The position numbers were made by a program, and so were the translations under genes. The notes below the pieces were generated by a model. It was given only the letters and a program-made list of their open reading frames with translations. It did not search any database and had not been told where the DNA came from. From Spirochaetes bacterium GWE1_32_154 (GTDB taxonomy: Bacteria; Spirochaetota; GWE2-31-10), in the NCBI GenBank assembly GCA_001829315.1, contig MIAY01000001.1, forward strand, positions 262,927 to 326,926: a stretch of 64,000 nt of DNA. The letters are read 5' to 3'. This document shows, piece by piece, positions 18,830 to 27,229 of the stretch; the first letter of the stretch is position 1; each line of letters starts with the position of its first letter.

Positions 18830-18909
18830 CTGTAGAAAAACCCTGTTTTAGTACCATAAAATGGCATTATAAGTACATTTTAGGTGTCAAATAAGAGGTT
18901 TTTCTACAG
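18830..18909. repeat. 80-bp element with 13-bp terminal inverted repeats (MITE-like)
   Basis: The 13-mer CTGTAGAAAAACC at the left end is perfectly inverted at the right end (GGTTTTTCTACAG). The pentamer GTTGA occurs just outside both ends (18823-18827 and 18914-18918), which would fit a target duplication. There is no ORF inside. It occupies part of the 350-bp gap between the GNAT and HAD genes; the rest of that gap shows no gene. A non-autonomous transposable element is the simplest reading. Confidence 0.55.
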
Positions 18910-18941
18910 CCTCGTTGATGCTACGCGCTCAAGGGAGAAAA

Positions 18942-19613
18942 ATGAATAAAAAGTTAAATGAATATAAGGCTTTTATTTTTGATTTTAATGGCACCTTACT
19001 GTGGGATACAGAGCTTCACAACGTAGCTTGGGACATATTTCTAAAAGATCATGGTATTAAATTTTCAGATGAAGAAAAGAATAGACTGCTTCACGGAAAA
19101 ACCAATAAGGATGTTTTTCAATTAGCATTTAATAAAGTATTTTCAACAGAGGATATTTATATACTATCAGAACAAAAGGAAAGTATATATAGACGACTGG
19201 TAAAAGAAACAGGAATTTCTTTAGCAGATGGTGTGGTAGATCTTTTTGAAAGTTGTAAAAAAAATAAGATTCAAATTGCAATCGCAACTTCTTCATATAA
19301 AGAAAATGTGAATTTTTTCATAGAACATTTTAAACTGATAAATTGGTTTGAAGAAAAGAATATCATATTTAATGATGGAACTATGAAAAGCAAACCACAC
19401 CCCGATATATTTAATTATGCAATTGATATTATCAATATTAAAAAGCAAGATGCTGTAATATTTGAAGACTCCTATGCCGGGATTAGTGCAGCAGAAAGAT
19501 CCATGGTTGGGGAAATAGTTATTGTGAATTCGATGAAAGAAAATTGGAATAACAGTAAGCACATGGTAATTGATAGTTTTAGAGAAATTAACCTAACAAC
19601 GAGTTCGAGCTGA
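18942..19613 (+). CDS. HAD-superfamily hydrolase (beta-phosphoglucomutase-like)
   Basis: The 223-residue protein has HAD motif I as IFDFNGTLL, a four-helix cap resembling beta-phosphoglucomutase and Gph phosphatases (ELHNVAWDIFLKDHGI), motif II ATSS, motif III KSKPHPD and motif IV FEDSYAGI. In motif I the second Asp, which normally acts as general acid/base, is Asn (DFNGT), a variant seen in some HAD subgroups. The substrate is unknown. The ATG at 18942 follows AAGGGAG; the ORF could extend 27 bases upstream but lacks a ribosome site there. Its last codons overlap an attC-like sequence. Confidence 0.8.
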   Translation: MNKKLNEYKAFIFDFNGTLLWDTELHNVAWDIFLKDHGIKFSDEEKNRLLHGKTNKDVFQLAFNKVFSTEDIYILSEQKESIYRRLVKETGISLADGVVDLFESCKKNKIQIAIATSSYKENVNFFIEHFKLINWFEEKNIIFNDGTMKSKPHPDIFNYAIDIINIKKQDAVIFEDSYAGISAAERSMVGEIVIVNSMKENWNNSKHMVIDSFREINLTTSSS

Positions 19614-19629
19614 TTCGCCTTCGGCGCGG
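19592..19629 (+). other. integron attC-like half site
   Basis: CCTAACAACGAGTTCGAGC is followed by a small hairpin (CGCC-TTC-GGCG). This closely resembles the 5' half of the aadA-type attC site as I remember it (TAACAATTCGTTCAAGC, then a GCTTCGC hairpin). It overlaps the end of the HAD gene, as attC sites often do. The complementary 3' half is not found downstream; only a GTTGAAC that fits GTTRRRY lies at 19650-19656. It is a candidate for a decayed or recombined site. Confidence 0.35.
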
Positions 19630-19679
19630 AGGAAAAGCAGCGTAAAATAGTTGAACTTAAGATAAAGGATACAAAGCAG

Positions 19680-20030
19680 ATGATTGAACAAGGTCAAATA
19701 TATTGGCTGAAGGAGCCATTAGAAGTTGAAAAGGCTAATTCAATTAAACATCCACAAGTCGTAATTCAACATACTGCTATTAATGAGAGTCGGATTGATA
19801 CTGTTGTCGTGTGTGGAATTTCTACTAATATGGCACGAGCGTTCGATGTGGGAAATGTTTTACTCACGATTGGAGAAGCTGGGCTAGAAAAAGAAAGCTT
19901 TGTGGCGGTCGGACAGGTAAGTGTAATCAATAAAAGCCAGTTTGGAACAATGATTGGAAAACTAGAGAATTTTAGAGTACAAGAAATTTTGGATGGAATA
20001 ATGTTTAGGGCAAGAAGACTCAAGGAGTAA
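19680..20030 (+). CDS. PemK/MazF-like toxin-family protein
   Basis: The 116-residue protein aligns by eye with the PemK/MazF fold: an N-terminal GQIYWL strand, KHPQVVIQ in place of RPALVIS, VVVCGIST, a central KESFVAVGQVSVINKSQ corresponding to the DQ-R-D region, and IGKL. Members are usually mRNA interferases. No antitoxin-like gene lies immediately upstream, where a coupled partner is expected, and the next gene is a flavoprotein. It may be a solitary toxin from a cassette or a family member with another role. The start follows AAAGG. Confidence 0.65.
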   Translation: MIEQGQIYWLKEPLEVEKANSIKHPQVVIQHTAINESRIDTVVVCGISTNMARAFDVGNVLLTIGEAGLEKESFVAVGQVSVINKSQFGTMIGKLENFRVQEILDGIMFRARRLKE

Positions 20031-20138
20031 GAATAATGGAAAAGTCCATCCCCATTAAATAAAATAAATTATTTTAATAATGATATCCAAAGAGAAGAAT
20101 TATACATAAGTTTTCATTAACTTTTCAGGAGTTTTACA

Positions 20139-21926
20139 ATGTCAATTTCATACACAGAAAATAAAAAACCGTGGGATTTAATAGTAATCGGTGGCGGACC
20201 AATCGGTTTGTCTGCAGCAAAAGTTGCAGCAGATAAAAATCTCAATGTAATACTATTGGAAAAAGGAAATACCTGCGGATTTGAGATCCGGGCGGAAACA
20301 ATTTCACATGATCCGATTATAGATACAATATGGGGAGAGAATTTTTTAGATTCTTCCATAGTAATAAGTTATCAGCGTATTAATATACTGCATTCTCCTC
20401 TTGATAAATTTAATTCTGAAGTAACAATGATTGAAACGCCGAATAGTTATCACTGGCATGATTTTATTGGTAAAATGGTACAAATTATTTCAGATAAATC
20501 AAATGTTACAATTTCATTAAACACTGAAGTACACAATGTTATTTTACCGGCTAAACCAGGTCATGCGGTTGATTCTGTCTCAACAAATAAAGGTATTGTA
20601 TATGGAAAAACTATACTGGACTGCTCGGGATGGAATACAAGAATCGGAAGACAGAACGGTATTGATATTGACTATTCAAAAATTGTTGATCCGATAATAA
20701 AGGCCAGATATTCAAATTTCCCTTATGATACAATAAAGAACTTTCAATCATTTTTTATAACCGCAGGAAGCATTGTGCCTGATTCTCCTCCTTGTATAGT
20801 TGTTATGTTTCCTAACGCAAAACATGAAGTAGAAATAGGAGCTCTTTTTCTTTCGGATTTTGGACCTGATGGAAGATTAATCGATGGTCGGAAATATTCA
20901 AATGAATTCTTAATTGACTATTTTGAAAATATTAAACAAAAAGCACACGGTTTTTCAGATTTAATGAAGCCTTTGCAGAAAGAAATAGAGTTTTTCACCG
21001 GGATGCCTGCAAAGAAAGTTCTACATAACCCGATGATTTTACCCGGTCTTGCATTATGCGGTGATGCTGCGGGTTTTATGGATCCGCGAACTTATTCAGG
21101 TTTAATTATGGGGATGTATTCTGCAGAATTCTGGGCAAATGTTGCGGTAAAGAAAAGCCGTAATATTCTATCATCATGGAATGAAAATTCTATGAATTCA
21201 TATAATACATTACTTCATAAACAGGAATTTTTTATTCAATTGAAAAATTATCATATACGAATGACAACGGCAAAAGACTTCGCATATTCTGTATGGAGAA
21301 ATGCAGAGAATTATAATAAAAACTGGGATTTTTTTGTAAGTATGTATAATATTAATAATAAATTTGACGCTATGAAAATAACCAATGAAGAATATAAAAA
21401 AATCATCTGGACCGAACAGGTTTCCTGTATTAATGCAATCTGCAGTAGTTTTCTTGCATTACAGCCGGCTGAAAATAAAATTTTATCTTTTTTAACTATA
21501 TCAAAAAACCAATTGAGTGAAGATAATTGGAGTAAATTTACAGCCGGGCTTTTATATGATTCCTTATTTACCAAATTTCAAGGAACAAAAGATCTTAATG
21601 CCCTTTTTGATTTACTTGGTACTGTTTCAAGAGTTGAATATGCAATCAAAATGAATAAAAAATCATTGATCGTGACATTTTTGAATTCTAATGCAATAAA
21701 AATGTGTACCATCCATCAAATTACTGAATTATTATTCATTATGCTTAAGGGTAAACCATTTCTGTTGAAAGAACAAAGTAAAGTATTAGAAATCATAAAA
21801 ATCACAAAAGAAAATTCTGCATTAAAAGATTTCAATGAAATAATAAAAATTCTTGGCGGAAAAGATAAAATAATTAATTCAATATGGTACGGTAAATTTA
21901 GAAACAAATTATCAGAACTTATATAA
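20139..21926 (+). CDS. FAD-dependent oxidoreductase (geranylgeranyl-reductase/halogenase-like)
   Basis: Residues 1-370 form an FAD-binding monooxygenase/reductase fold: VIGGGPIGLSAAKVAADKNL near the N-terminus and the GD motif ALCGDAAGFMDPRTYSG near 300. The arrangement resembles geranylgeranyl reductase (FixC-like) and flavin halogenase families, but the halogenase WxWxIP motif is absent. Residues 380-595 are mainly helical and unfamiliar to me, so the protein is a two-part fusion. AGGAG precedes the ATG. It immediately precedes the V/A-ATPase operon, with a 158-bp gap. The function is unknown. Confidence 0.6.
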   Translation: MSISYTENKKPWDLIVIGGGPIGLSAAKVAADKNLNVILLEKGNTCGFEIRAETISHDPIIDTIWGENFLDSSIVISYQRINILHSPLDKFNSEVTMIETPNSYHWHDFIGKMVQIISDKSNVTISLNTEVHNVILPAKPGHAVDSVSTNKGIVYGKTILDCSGWNTRIGRQNGIDIDYSKIVDPIIKARYSNFPYDTIKNFQSFFITAGSIVPDSPPCIVVMFPNAKHEVEIGALFLSDFGPDGRLIDGRKYSNEFLIDYFENIKQKAHGFSDLMKPLQKEIEFFTGMPAKKVLHNPMILPGLALCGDAAGFMDPRTYSGLIMGMYSAEFWANVAVKKSRNILSSWNENSMNSYNTLLHKQEFFIQLKNYHIRMTTAKDFAYSVWRNAENYNKNWDFFVSMYNINNKFDAMKITNEEYKKIIWTEQVSCINAICSSFLALQPAENKILSFLTISKNQLSEDNWSKFTAGLLYDSLFTKFQGTKDLNALFDLLGTVSRVEYAIKMNKKSLIVTFLNSNAIKMCTIHQITELLFIMLKGKPFLLKEQSKVLEIIKITKENSALKDFNEIIKILGGKDKIINSIWYGKFRNKLSELI

Positions 21927-21975
21927 ATAATCGTATAATATGCATCTATATTTCATCCTGTCATTTTATTGTGAA

Positions 21976-21999
21976 AATATTTACAAAAAAGTAAATATT
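21976..21999. promoter_or_regulatory. inverted repeat upstream of the V/A-ATPase operon
   Basis: AATATTTAC and GTAAATATT form perfect 9-base arms around six A residues, about 85 bp before atpE. It could end transcription of the flavoprotein gene or act as an operator. No clear T-run follows, so the role is undecided. Confidence 0.3.
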
Positions 22000-22084
22000 A
22001 ATCATTTTTATAGTAAAAGCATTTCTTTTTTATTTCTTTTAACTTATAATAAACCAAATCATTTTTTTGAAAGGGAGATAGCAG

Positions 22085-22696
22085 ATGGAGTCAAGACTGC
22101 AGGAACTAACAGAGAAGTTGTATAAAGAGGGTGTTGAAAAAGCAAATAACGAAGCGTCCTCTATTATTGCAAAAGCAAAAGCCGAAGCTGAACAAATAAT
22201 TGATAATGCAAAAAAACAGGCATTAGTAGTTAAACAAAACAGTGAGAAAGATGCTGAACAACTTGCAACAAGAATTAAGTCAGAAATTAAAATGGCAGGA
22301 GATCAGGCTGTTTCAATTTTGAAACAGGAAATTGTTGATTTATTATCAAAAAATGCTTTAGGGGCTTCAATAAAAGATGCTGTTTCAAGCAAAGATTTGT
22401 TAGTCAGTGTGATAAAAGAAATCATATCAAAATGGGATATGTCAAAACCTATGGATCTTGACGTAATACTCCCTGAAAAACTAAAAGGTGATTTAGAAAA
22501 AGCATTTAAAACTGAAGGTTCAGCTCTTTTATCAAAAGGTTCAGAACTTAAATTTGAAAATAGAATGAATGGCGGTTTTAAAATTGCACCGAAAGATGGT
22601 TCATTTGTTCTCTCTTTTACTGATGAAGACTTTATTAAATTCTTTCAATCATTTTTAAGACCTAAGGCAAAAGAAATCCTCTTTCCGGGAGCATAA
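22085..22696 (+). CDS. atpE: V/A-type ATPase subunit E
   Basis: This 203-residue subunit has the long, charged N-terminal helix of the peripheral stalk (EKANNEASSIIAKAKAEAEQ) and a compact C-terminal domain (KFENRMNGGFKIAPKDGSF) typical of E subunits, which tie the catalytic head to the membrane part. It is the first gene of the ATPase operon. The start follows AAGGGAG. The next gene begins 2 bp after its stop. No separate G or H stalk gene is present. Confidence 0.88.
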   Translation: MESRLQELTEKLYKEGVEKANNEASSIIAKAKAEAEQIIDNAKKQALVVKQNSEKDAEQLATRIKSEIKMAGDQAVSILKQEIVDLLSKNALGASIKDAVSSKDLLVSVIKEIISKWDMSKPMDLDVILPEKLKGDLEKAFKTEGSALLSKGSELKFENRMNGGFKIAPKDGSFVLSFTDEDFIKFFQSFLRPKAKEILFPGA

Positions 22697-22698
22697 AA

Positions 22699-23526
22699 GT
22701 GCGAGAATATTATTACCTGATATCAAGTCTTTATGATCCGGAACTTGATTCACAAAAGAAATTATATTCAATGGAAGAGTTTATCTCATTTTGTGAGGAA
22801 GAACTTCATCCTGTTGACTATGAAGATCTTAAGAAAGTGTTTATATTTAATGATATAATGAATATTATTAATGTAAAAAATGAAGATTCTTTTTATAGAA
22901 CACCTTCATTTTATGATAAAGAAACTTTCTTTGGTAATCTTTCGGATTATTCTCAATTTTTTCCTTTTATTGAAATATTTTTGGAAAATAAAAAAAATGA
23001 TAAAAAAATCAATAGTCATTTAATTGCTGTTGATGAGTTAATTACTTTGTTTTATGAAAATATTGACAGTCTTACAAAAAATAAATTTCTTAAAAAGTAT
23101 TTTGAATTTGAATTGGATTTAAAAAATATTTCAAATTCAATATCACTGAAAAAACTCGGTATTTCAACAGAAAACGCCTTTATTCCTTCAGGAGAGGCTT
23201 ATGAAAGACTTGTTAAATCAATTCCATTAGATCACGGTTTAGTTCCTATGCTCGAAAAATTAACCGAATCATTAAATAGTGATGATTTAACAGCTTCAGA
23301 AATTCTAATCGAGAATATTAAATGGCTCTGGCTGGATGAAGAAATTGCACAGGATTATTTTTCATTCAAATATGTAATAGGTTATGCAATCAAATTGACC
23401 GCAGTTGAAAGATGGTCAAAATTGACTGAGGAAACCGGTAAAATGGTATTAGATGGATTAATTAATAAAATAAAGTCAGGTATTAAATTCTCTGACGAAT
23501 TTTTAAAAACCGGAGGTAAAAAATAA
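22699..23526 (+). CDS. DUF2764 protein, V/A-ATPase-associated
   Basis: This 275-residue, largely helical protein opens with REYYYLISSLYDPEL, the typical start of DUF2764 proteins, which are encoded between subunits E and A in spirochaete and chlamydial ATPase operons. Its position and helical content suggest a structural part of the ATPase, perhaps standing in for the central-stalk C/d subunit, which the operon lacks. That is an inference and no function is established. The start is GTG. The stop overlaps the start of atpA. Confidence 0.8.
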   Translation: MREYYYLISSLYDPELDSQKKLYSMEEFISFCEEELHPVDYEDLKKVFIFNDIMNIINVKNEDSFYRTPSFYDKETFFGNLSDYSQFFPFIEIFLENKKNDKKINSHLIAVDELITLFYENIDSLTKNKFLKKYFEFELDLKNISNSISLKKLGISTENAFIPSGEAYERLVKSIPLDHGLVPMLEKLTESLNSDDLTASEILIENIKWLWLDEEIAQDYFSFKYVIGYAIKLTAVERWSKLTEETGKMVLDGLINKIKSGIKFSDEFLKTGGKK

Positions 23527-25280
23527 TGACAAAAGGTAAAGTAACAGGAGTAGTTGGTAACCTCGTTACTGTTGAAGTAAATGGACCGGTGGGTCAAAAT
23601 GAGATTTGCTACATTCATCTCGAAAAAGAAAAACTAATGTCTGAAGTAATAAAAGTTAAAGGTAATATTGCTTCTACTCAGGTATATGAAAGTACGAGAG
23701 GGCTTAAAGTAGGTATGGATGTCGAGTTTACTGAGCATATGCTTGAAGTTGAACTTGGACCGGGTCTCTTATCAAAAAACTTCGATGGTTTACAAAGTGA
23801 TCTTGATACAAAAGAAGGTATTTTCTTAAAAAGAGGAGAATATACTGATCCATTAAATAAAGATAAAAAATTTGCTTTTAAAGCACTGGCAAAAGTCGGC
23901 GATACTGTAAAAGCTGCTGATTGGCTTGCAGTCGTAAAAGAAGGCTGGATTGATCATAAAATTATGGTTCCTTTCAAATTTGAAGGGAAATATAAAGTTA
24001 AATCAATTGTTTCAGATGGTGAATATAAAGTGTATGACACTGTTGCTGTTTTAACTAATGATAAAGGTGATGATGTAAAAGTTACCATGTCACAGAAATG
24101 GCCGGTTAAAATGGCGATAAACCATTTTAAAGAAAAACCAAGACCTAACAAAATAATGGAAACCGGTGTTAGAATTATCGATATTTTTAATCCGATGGCA
24201 GAAGGTGGAACAGGGTTTATTCCGGGACCGTTTGGTTGTGGAAAAACAGTTTTACAACATGCAATATCAAAAAATGCCGAAGCTGATTTAATCATTATCG
24301 CAGCGTGTGGAGAACGAGCAAATGAAGTCGTTGAAATATTTACTGACTTTCCTGAATTAATTGACCCGAGAACAGGTCGAAAGCTGATGGAAAGAACAAT
24401 GATTATTTGTAACACATCAAACATGCCGGTTGCCGCACGAGAGGCTTCTGTATATACTGCAATGACATTGGCTGAGTATTACAGACAAATGGGTCTTAAG
24501 GTGTTATTGTTAGCCGATTCTACTTCAAGATGGGCTCAGGCACTTCGGGAAATGTCAAACCGACTTGAAGAATTACCGGGACAGGATGGTTTCCCTATGG
24601 ACTTACCTGCTGTCATTTCACAATTTTATTCAAGAGCCGGAATGGTACATCTTGATAATGGTGCAACCGGATCAGTAACATTTATTGGTACTGTTTCGCC
24701 TGCCGGTGGTAACTTGAAAGAACCTGTTACCGAGTCAACAAAAAAAGCGGCACGATGTTTTTATGCGTTACAACAAAATAGAGCTGATGCGAAACGATAT
24801 CCTGCAGTTGATCCGATTGAAAGTTATTCAAAATATCTTGAATACCCTGAAATCAAAGAATACTTTAAAAAAACAATTTCAGAAGGCTGGGTTGATTTAG
24901 TTTTAAGTGCGAAGAACTGGGCACAAAGAGGTAAAGAAACATACGATCAGATCAATATTCTTGGTGATGATTCTGTACCGGTTGATTATCATGTTATATT
25001 CTGGAAATCTGAAGTAATCGATTTCGTTCTCATGCAGCAGGATGCTTTTGATAAGATAGATTCAATAACACCGTTAGCAAGACAAAAAGTCATGCTTGAA
25101 CTTGTTATGAGTTTATGTGAACAAAATTATAAATTTGATTCTTTTGAAGAGGTAACTCCTTACTTTAAGAAAATGATAAATCTATTCAGACAGATGAATT
25201 ATTCTGAGTTTAAATCAGATGATTTCTTCAATTTTGAAAAAGAAGTTAAACAACTCGCTGAAGAAAGGAGGGCAAAATAA
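23526..25280 (+). CDS. atpA: V/A-type ATPase catalytic subunit A
   Basis: At 584 residues this is the normal length for the V/A-type catalytic subunit. The P-loop GPFGCGKT is followed by the catalytic region CGERANEVVEIF, and the protein has the extra non-homologous region (about 110-200) that distinguishes A from F-type beta subunits. LADSTSRWAQALREMSNRLEE is the conserved nucleotide-site segment, shown here only by its ends LADSTSRWAQ and REMSNRLEE. It hydrolyses or makes ATP in alternation with subunit B. Its start overlaps the preceding stop and its stop overlaps the atpB start by one base. Confidence 0.96.
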   Translation: MTKGKVTGVVGNLVTVEVNGPVGQNEICYIHLEKEKLMSEVIKVKGNIASTQVYESTRGLKVGMDVEFTEHMLEVELGPGLLSKNFDGLQSDLDTKEGIFLKRGEYTDPLNKDKKFAFKALAKVGDTVKAADWLAVVKEGWIDHKIMVPFKFEGKYKVKSIVSDGEYKVYDTVAVLTNDKGDDVKVTMSQKWPVKMAINHFKEKPRPNKIMETGVRIIDIFNPMAEGGTGFIPGPFGCGKTVLQHAISKNAEADLIIIAACGERANEVVEIFTDFPELIDPRTGRKLMERTMIICNTSNMPVAAREASVYTAMTLAEYYRQMGLKVLLLADSTSRWAQALREMSNRLEELPGQDGFPMDLPAVISQFYSRAGMVHLDNGATGSVTFIGTVSPAGGNLKEPVTESTKKAARCFYALQQNRADAKRYPAVDPIESYSKYLEYPEIKEYFKKTISEGWVDLVLSAKNWAQRGKETYDQINILGDDSVPVDYHVIFWKSEVIDFVLMQQDAFDKIDSITPLARQKVMLELVMSLCEQNYKFDSFEEVTPYFKKMINLFRQMNYSEFKSDDFFNFEKEVKQLAEERRAK

Positions 25281-26608
25281 TGCAGGGACAGGCTTTTCAA
25301 AAAATATATACTAAAATTATTAAATTAAATAAAGCAACATGTACTCTTAAAGCAGAAGGCATTGGTAACGAAGAGCTTGCTTTTGTAGACGGTAGACCGG
25401 CACAGGTTGTTAAAATTGAAAGAGATGAAGTAACATTACAGGTTTTTCAGGGAACTGAAGGTATTGCAACCGATGCTGAAGTTATTTTTACAGGAAAACC
25501 GCCAACATTAAAAGTTTCTGAACAATTAGCAGGTAGATTTTTCAATGCTTATGGTAAACCTATTGATGGCGGACCTGAGGTTGATGGTGAAGAGCGAGAA
25601 ATCGGTGGACCATCCGTTAATCCGGTTCGAAGAATGCAGCCTTCAGAGTATATTAAAACAGGTATTGCCGGTATTGACTTAAATAACGCGCTTGTTACAG
25701 GGCAGAAAATTCCGTTTTTTGCCGATCCTGACCAGCCATATAACCAGGTAATGGCTGATGTTGCATTACGAGCTGAAGCTGATAAAATCATCCTTGGTGG
25801 TATGGGTTTGTCTAATGATGACTATTTATACTACAAACATTTATTTGATAACGCAGGAGCATTGGATAAAATCGTATGTTTTATCAATACAACCGATGAT
25901 CCGTCAGTAGAAAGACTTCTAATTCCTGATATGGCGCTAACAACTGCAGAATATTTTGCCGTTGATAAAAATGAAAAAGTTCTTGTATTACTTACCGATA
26001 TGACATTGTTTGCCGATGCACTTGCCATTGTATCCAATAAAATGGATCAGATACCGTCAAAAGATTCAATGCCTGGTTCTTTATATTCAGACCTTGCAAA
26101 AATCTATGAGAAAGCAGTACAGTTTCCTGCAGGTGGTTCAATAACAATTATTGCGGTAACAACATTATCAGGTGGTGATATTACTCATGCGATTCCGGAT
26201 AATACAGGGTATATTACAGAAGGTCAGTTATTCTTAAGAAAAGATACTGATATCAATAAGGTAATTGTAGATCCATTCAGATCGTTATCAAGACTTAAAC
26301 AGCTTGTTATTGGTAAGAAATCGCGGGCAGATCATCCACAGGTTATGAATACAGCTATACGTTTATTTGCAGAAGCGACAAGTGCGAAAACAAAAAGAGA
26401 TAATGGTTTTGATTTAACCGATTATGATGAAAGATGTATCAAATTTGCATATGAATATTCTGAGAAGCTGTTGGCTATTGATGTTAATATTCAGGTTGAT
26501 GAAATGCTTGATACAGGCTGGAATCTCTTTAGCAGATTCTTTGATAAGAATGAAGTTGGTATCAAAAAAGAATTTATGGATAAGTACTGGAAGGCGGATG
26601 CAAAATAA
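25280..26608 (+). CDS. atpB: V/A-type ATPase regulatory subunit B
   Basis: The 442-residue subunit is homologous to the catalytic one but lacks a P-loop, as expected for the B subunit that completes each nucleotide site. Recognisable segments are FNAYGKPIDGGP, the MPGSLYSDLAKIYEKA region, TLSGGDITHAIPDNTGYITE and SRLKQLVIGKKSRADH. The start ATG directly follows the A-subunit stop with AGGAGG upstream. atpD follows after 18 bp. Confidence 0.96.
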   Translation: MQGQAFQKIYTKIIKLNKATCTLKAEGIGNEELAFVDGRPAQVVKIERDEVTLQVFQGTEGIATDAEVIFTGKPPTLKVSEQLAGRFFNAYGKPIDGGPEVDGEEREIGGPSVNPVRRMQPSEYIKTGIAGIDLNNALVTGQKIPFFADPDQPYNQVMADVALRAEADKIILGGMGLSNDDYLYYKHLFDNAGALDKIVCFINTTDDPSVERLLIPDMALTTAEYFAVDKNEKVLVLLTDMTLFADALAIVSNKMDQIPSKDSMPGSLYSDLAKIYEKAVQFPAGGSITIIAVTTLSGGDITHAIPDNTGYITEGQLFLRKDTDINKVIVDPFRSLSRLKQLVIGKKSRADHPQVMNTAIRLFAEATSAKTKRDNGFDLTDYDERCIKFAYEYSEKLLAIDVNIQVDEMLDTGWNLFSRFFDKNEVGIKKEFMDKYWKADAK

Positions 26609-26626
26609 AAGCAAGGAGACCTTTTA

Positions 26627-27229
26627 ATGGCTATTAAATATCAATTTAATAAGATCTCAATGCAGTATATCAGAAAGCAGCTTAAAATTAGGCAGACTGC
26701 CTTGCCTACTATTAAGAGTAAAGAATCTGCGCTGAGACTTACAGTAAAAAAACAGAAGGAAATCCTGAAAAGGCTGACCGGAAAATTTGATGAAAGAATT
26801 TATAGTCTTTCTAATATAATGAGATTGTGGGGAGAATTTCCTGAAGAAATATTCAGTCTGAAAGAAGTGATTTTAAATGTAAAAAAAATCGCTGGTGTTA
26901 AAACACCGGAACTTGAAAAGATTGATTATGAAATTAAAAGTTTTTCTCGATTTATTAATCCGGTTTGGTTAAATACAGGGATTTTATTATTAAAAGAGCT
27001 GACAGAAATAATAACTCAGCTTGAAATTGCTAAAAGAAAACTTATTATTTTAGAGTATGCGCGAAAGAAAACGACTCAGAAAGTAAACTTGTATGAAAAG
27101 GTACAAATACCTGAGTTTTCAGATGCTATTTTAAAAATTAAGCGTTATCTTGAAGATGTCGACAATCTCGAAAAAGCCGGTCAGAAAATATCAAAACAAA
27201 GACAGGCAGCTCAAGGGGGCAACTCATGA
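26627..27229 (+). CDS. atpD: V/A-type ATPase central-rotor subunit D
   Basis: This 200-residue, mostly helical protein begins with YQFNKISMQYIRKQLKIR and has long N- and C-terminal helices that form the rotor coiled coil inside the A3B3 head. Length and operon position agree with subunit D. AAGGAG lies before the ATG. Its TGA overlaps the ATG of atpI in ATGA, so the two are probably translationally coupled. No F subunit gene, the usual partner of D, is in the operon. Confidence 0.9.
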   Translation: MAIKYQFNKISMQYIRKQLKIRQTALPTIKSKESALRLTVKKQKEILKRLTGKFDERIYSLSNIMRLWGEFPEEIFSLKEVILNVKKIAGVKTPELEKIDYEIKSFSRFINPVWLNTGILLLKELTEIITQLEIAKRKLIILEYARKKTTQKVNLYEKVQIPEFSDAILKIKRYLEDVDNLEKAGQKISKQRQAAQGGNS

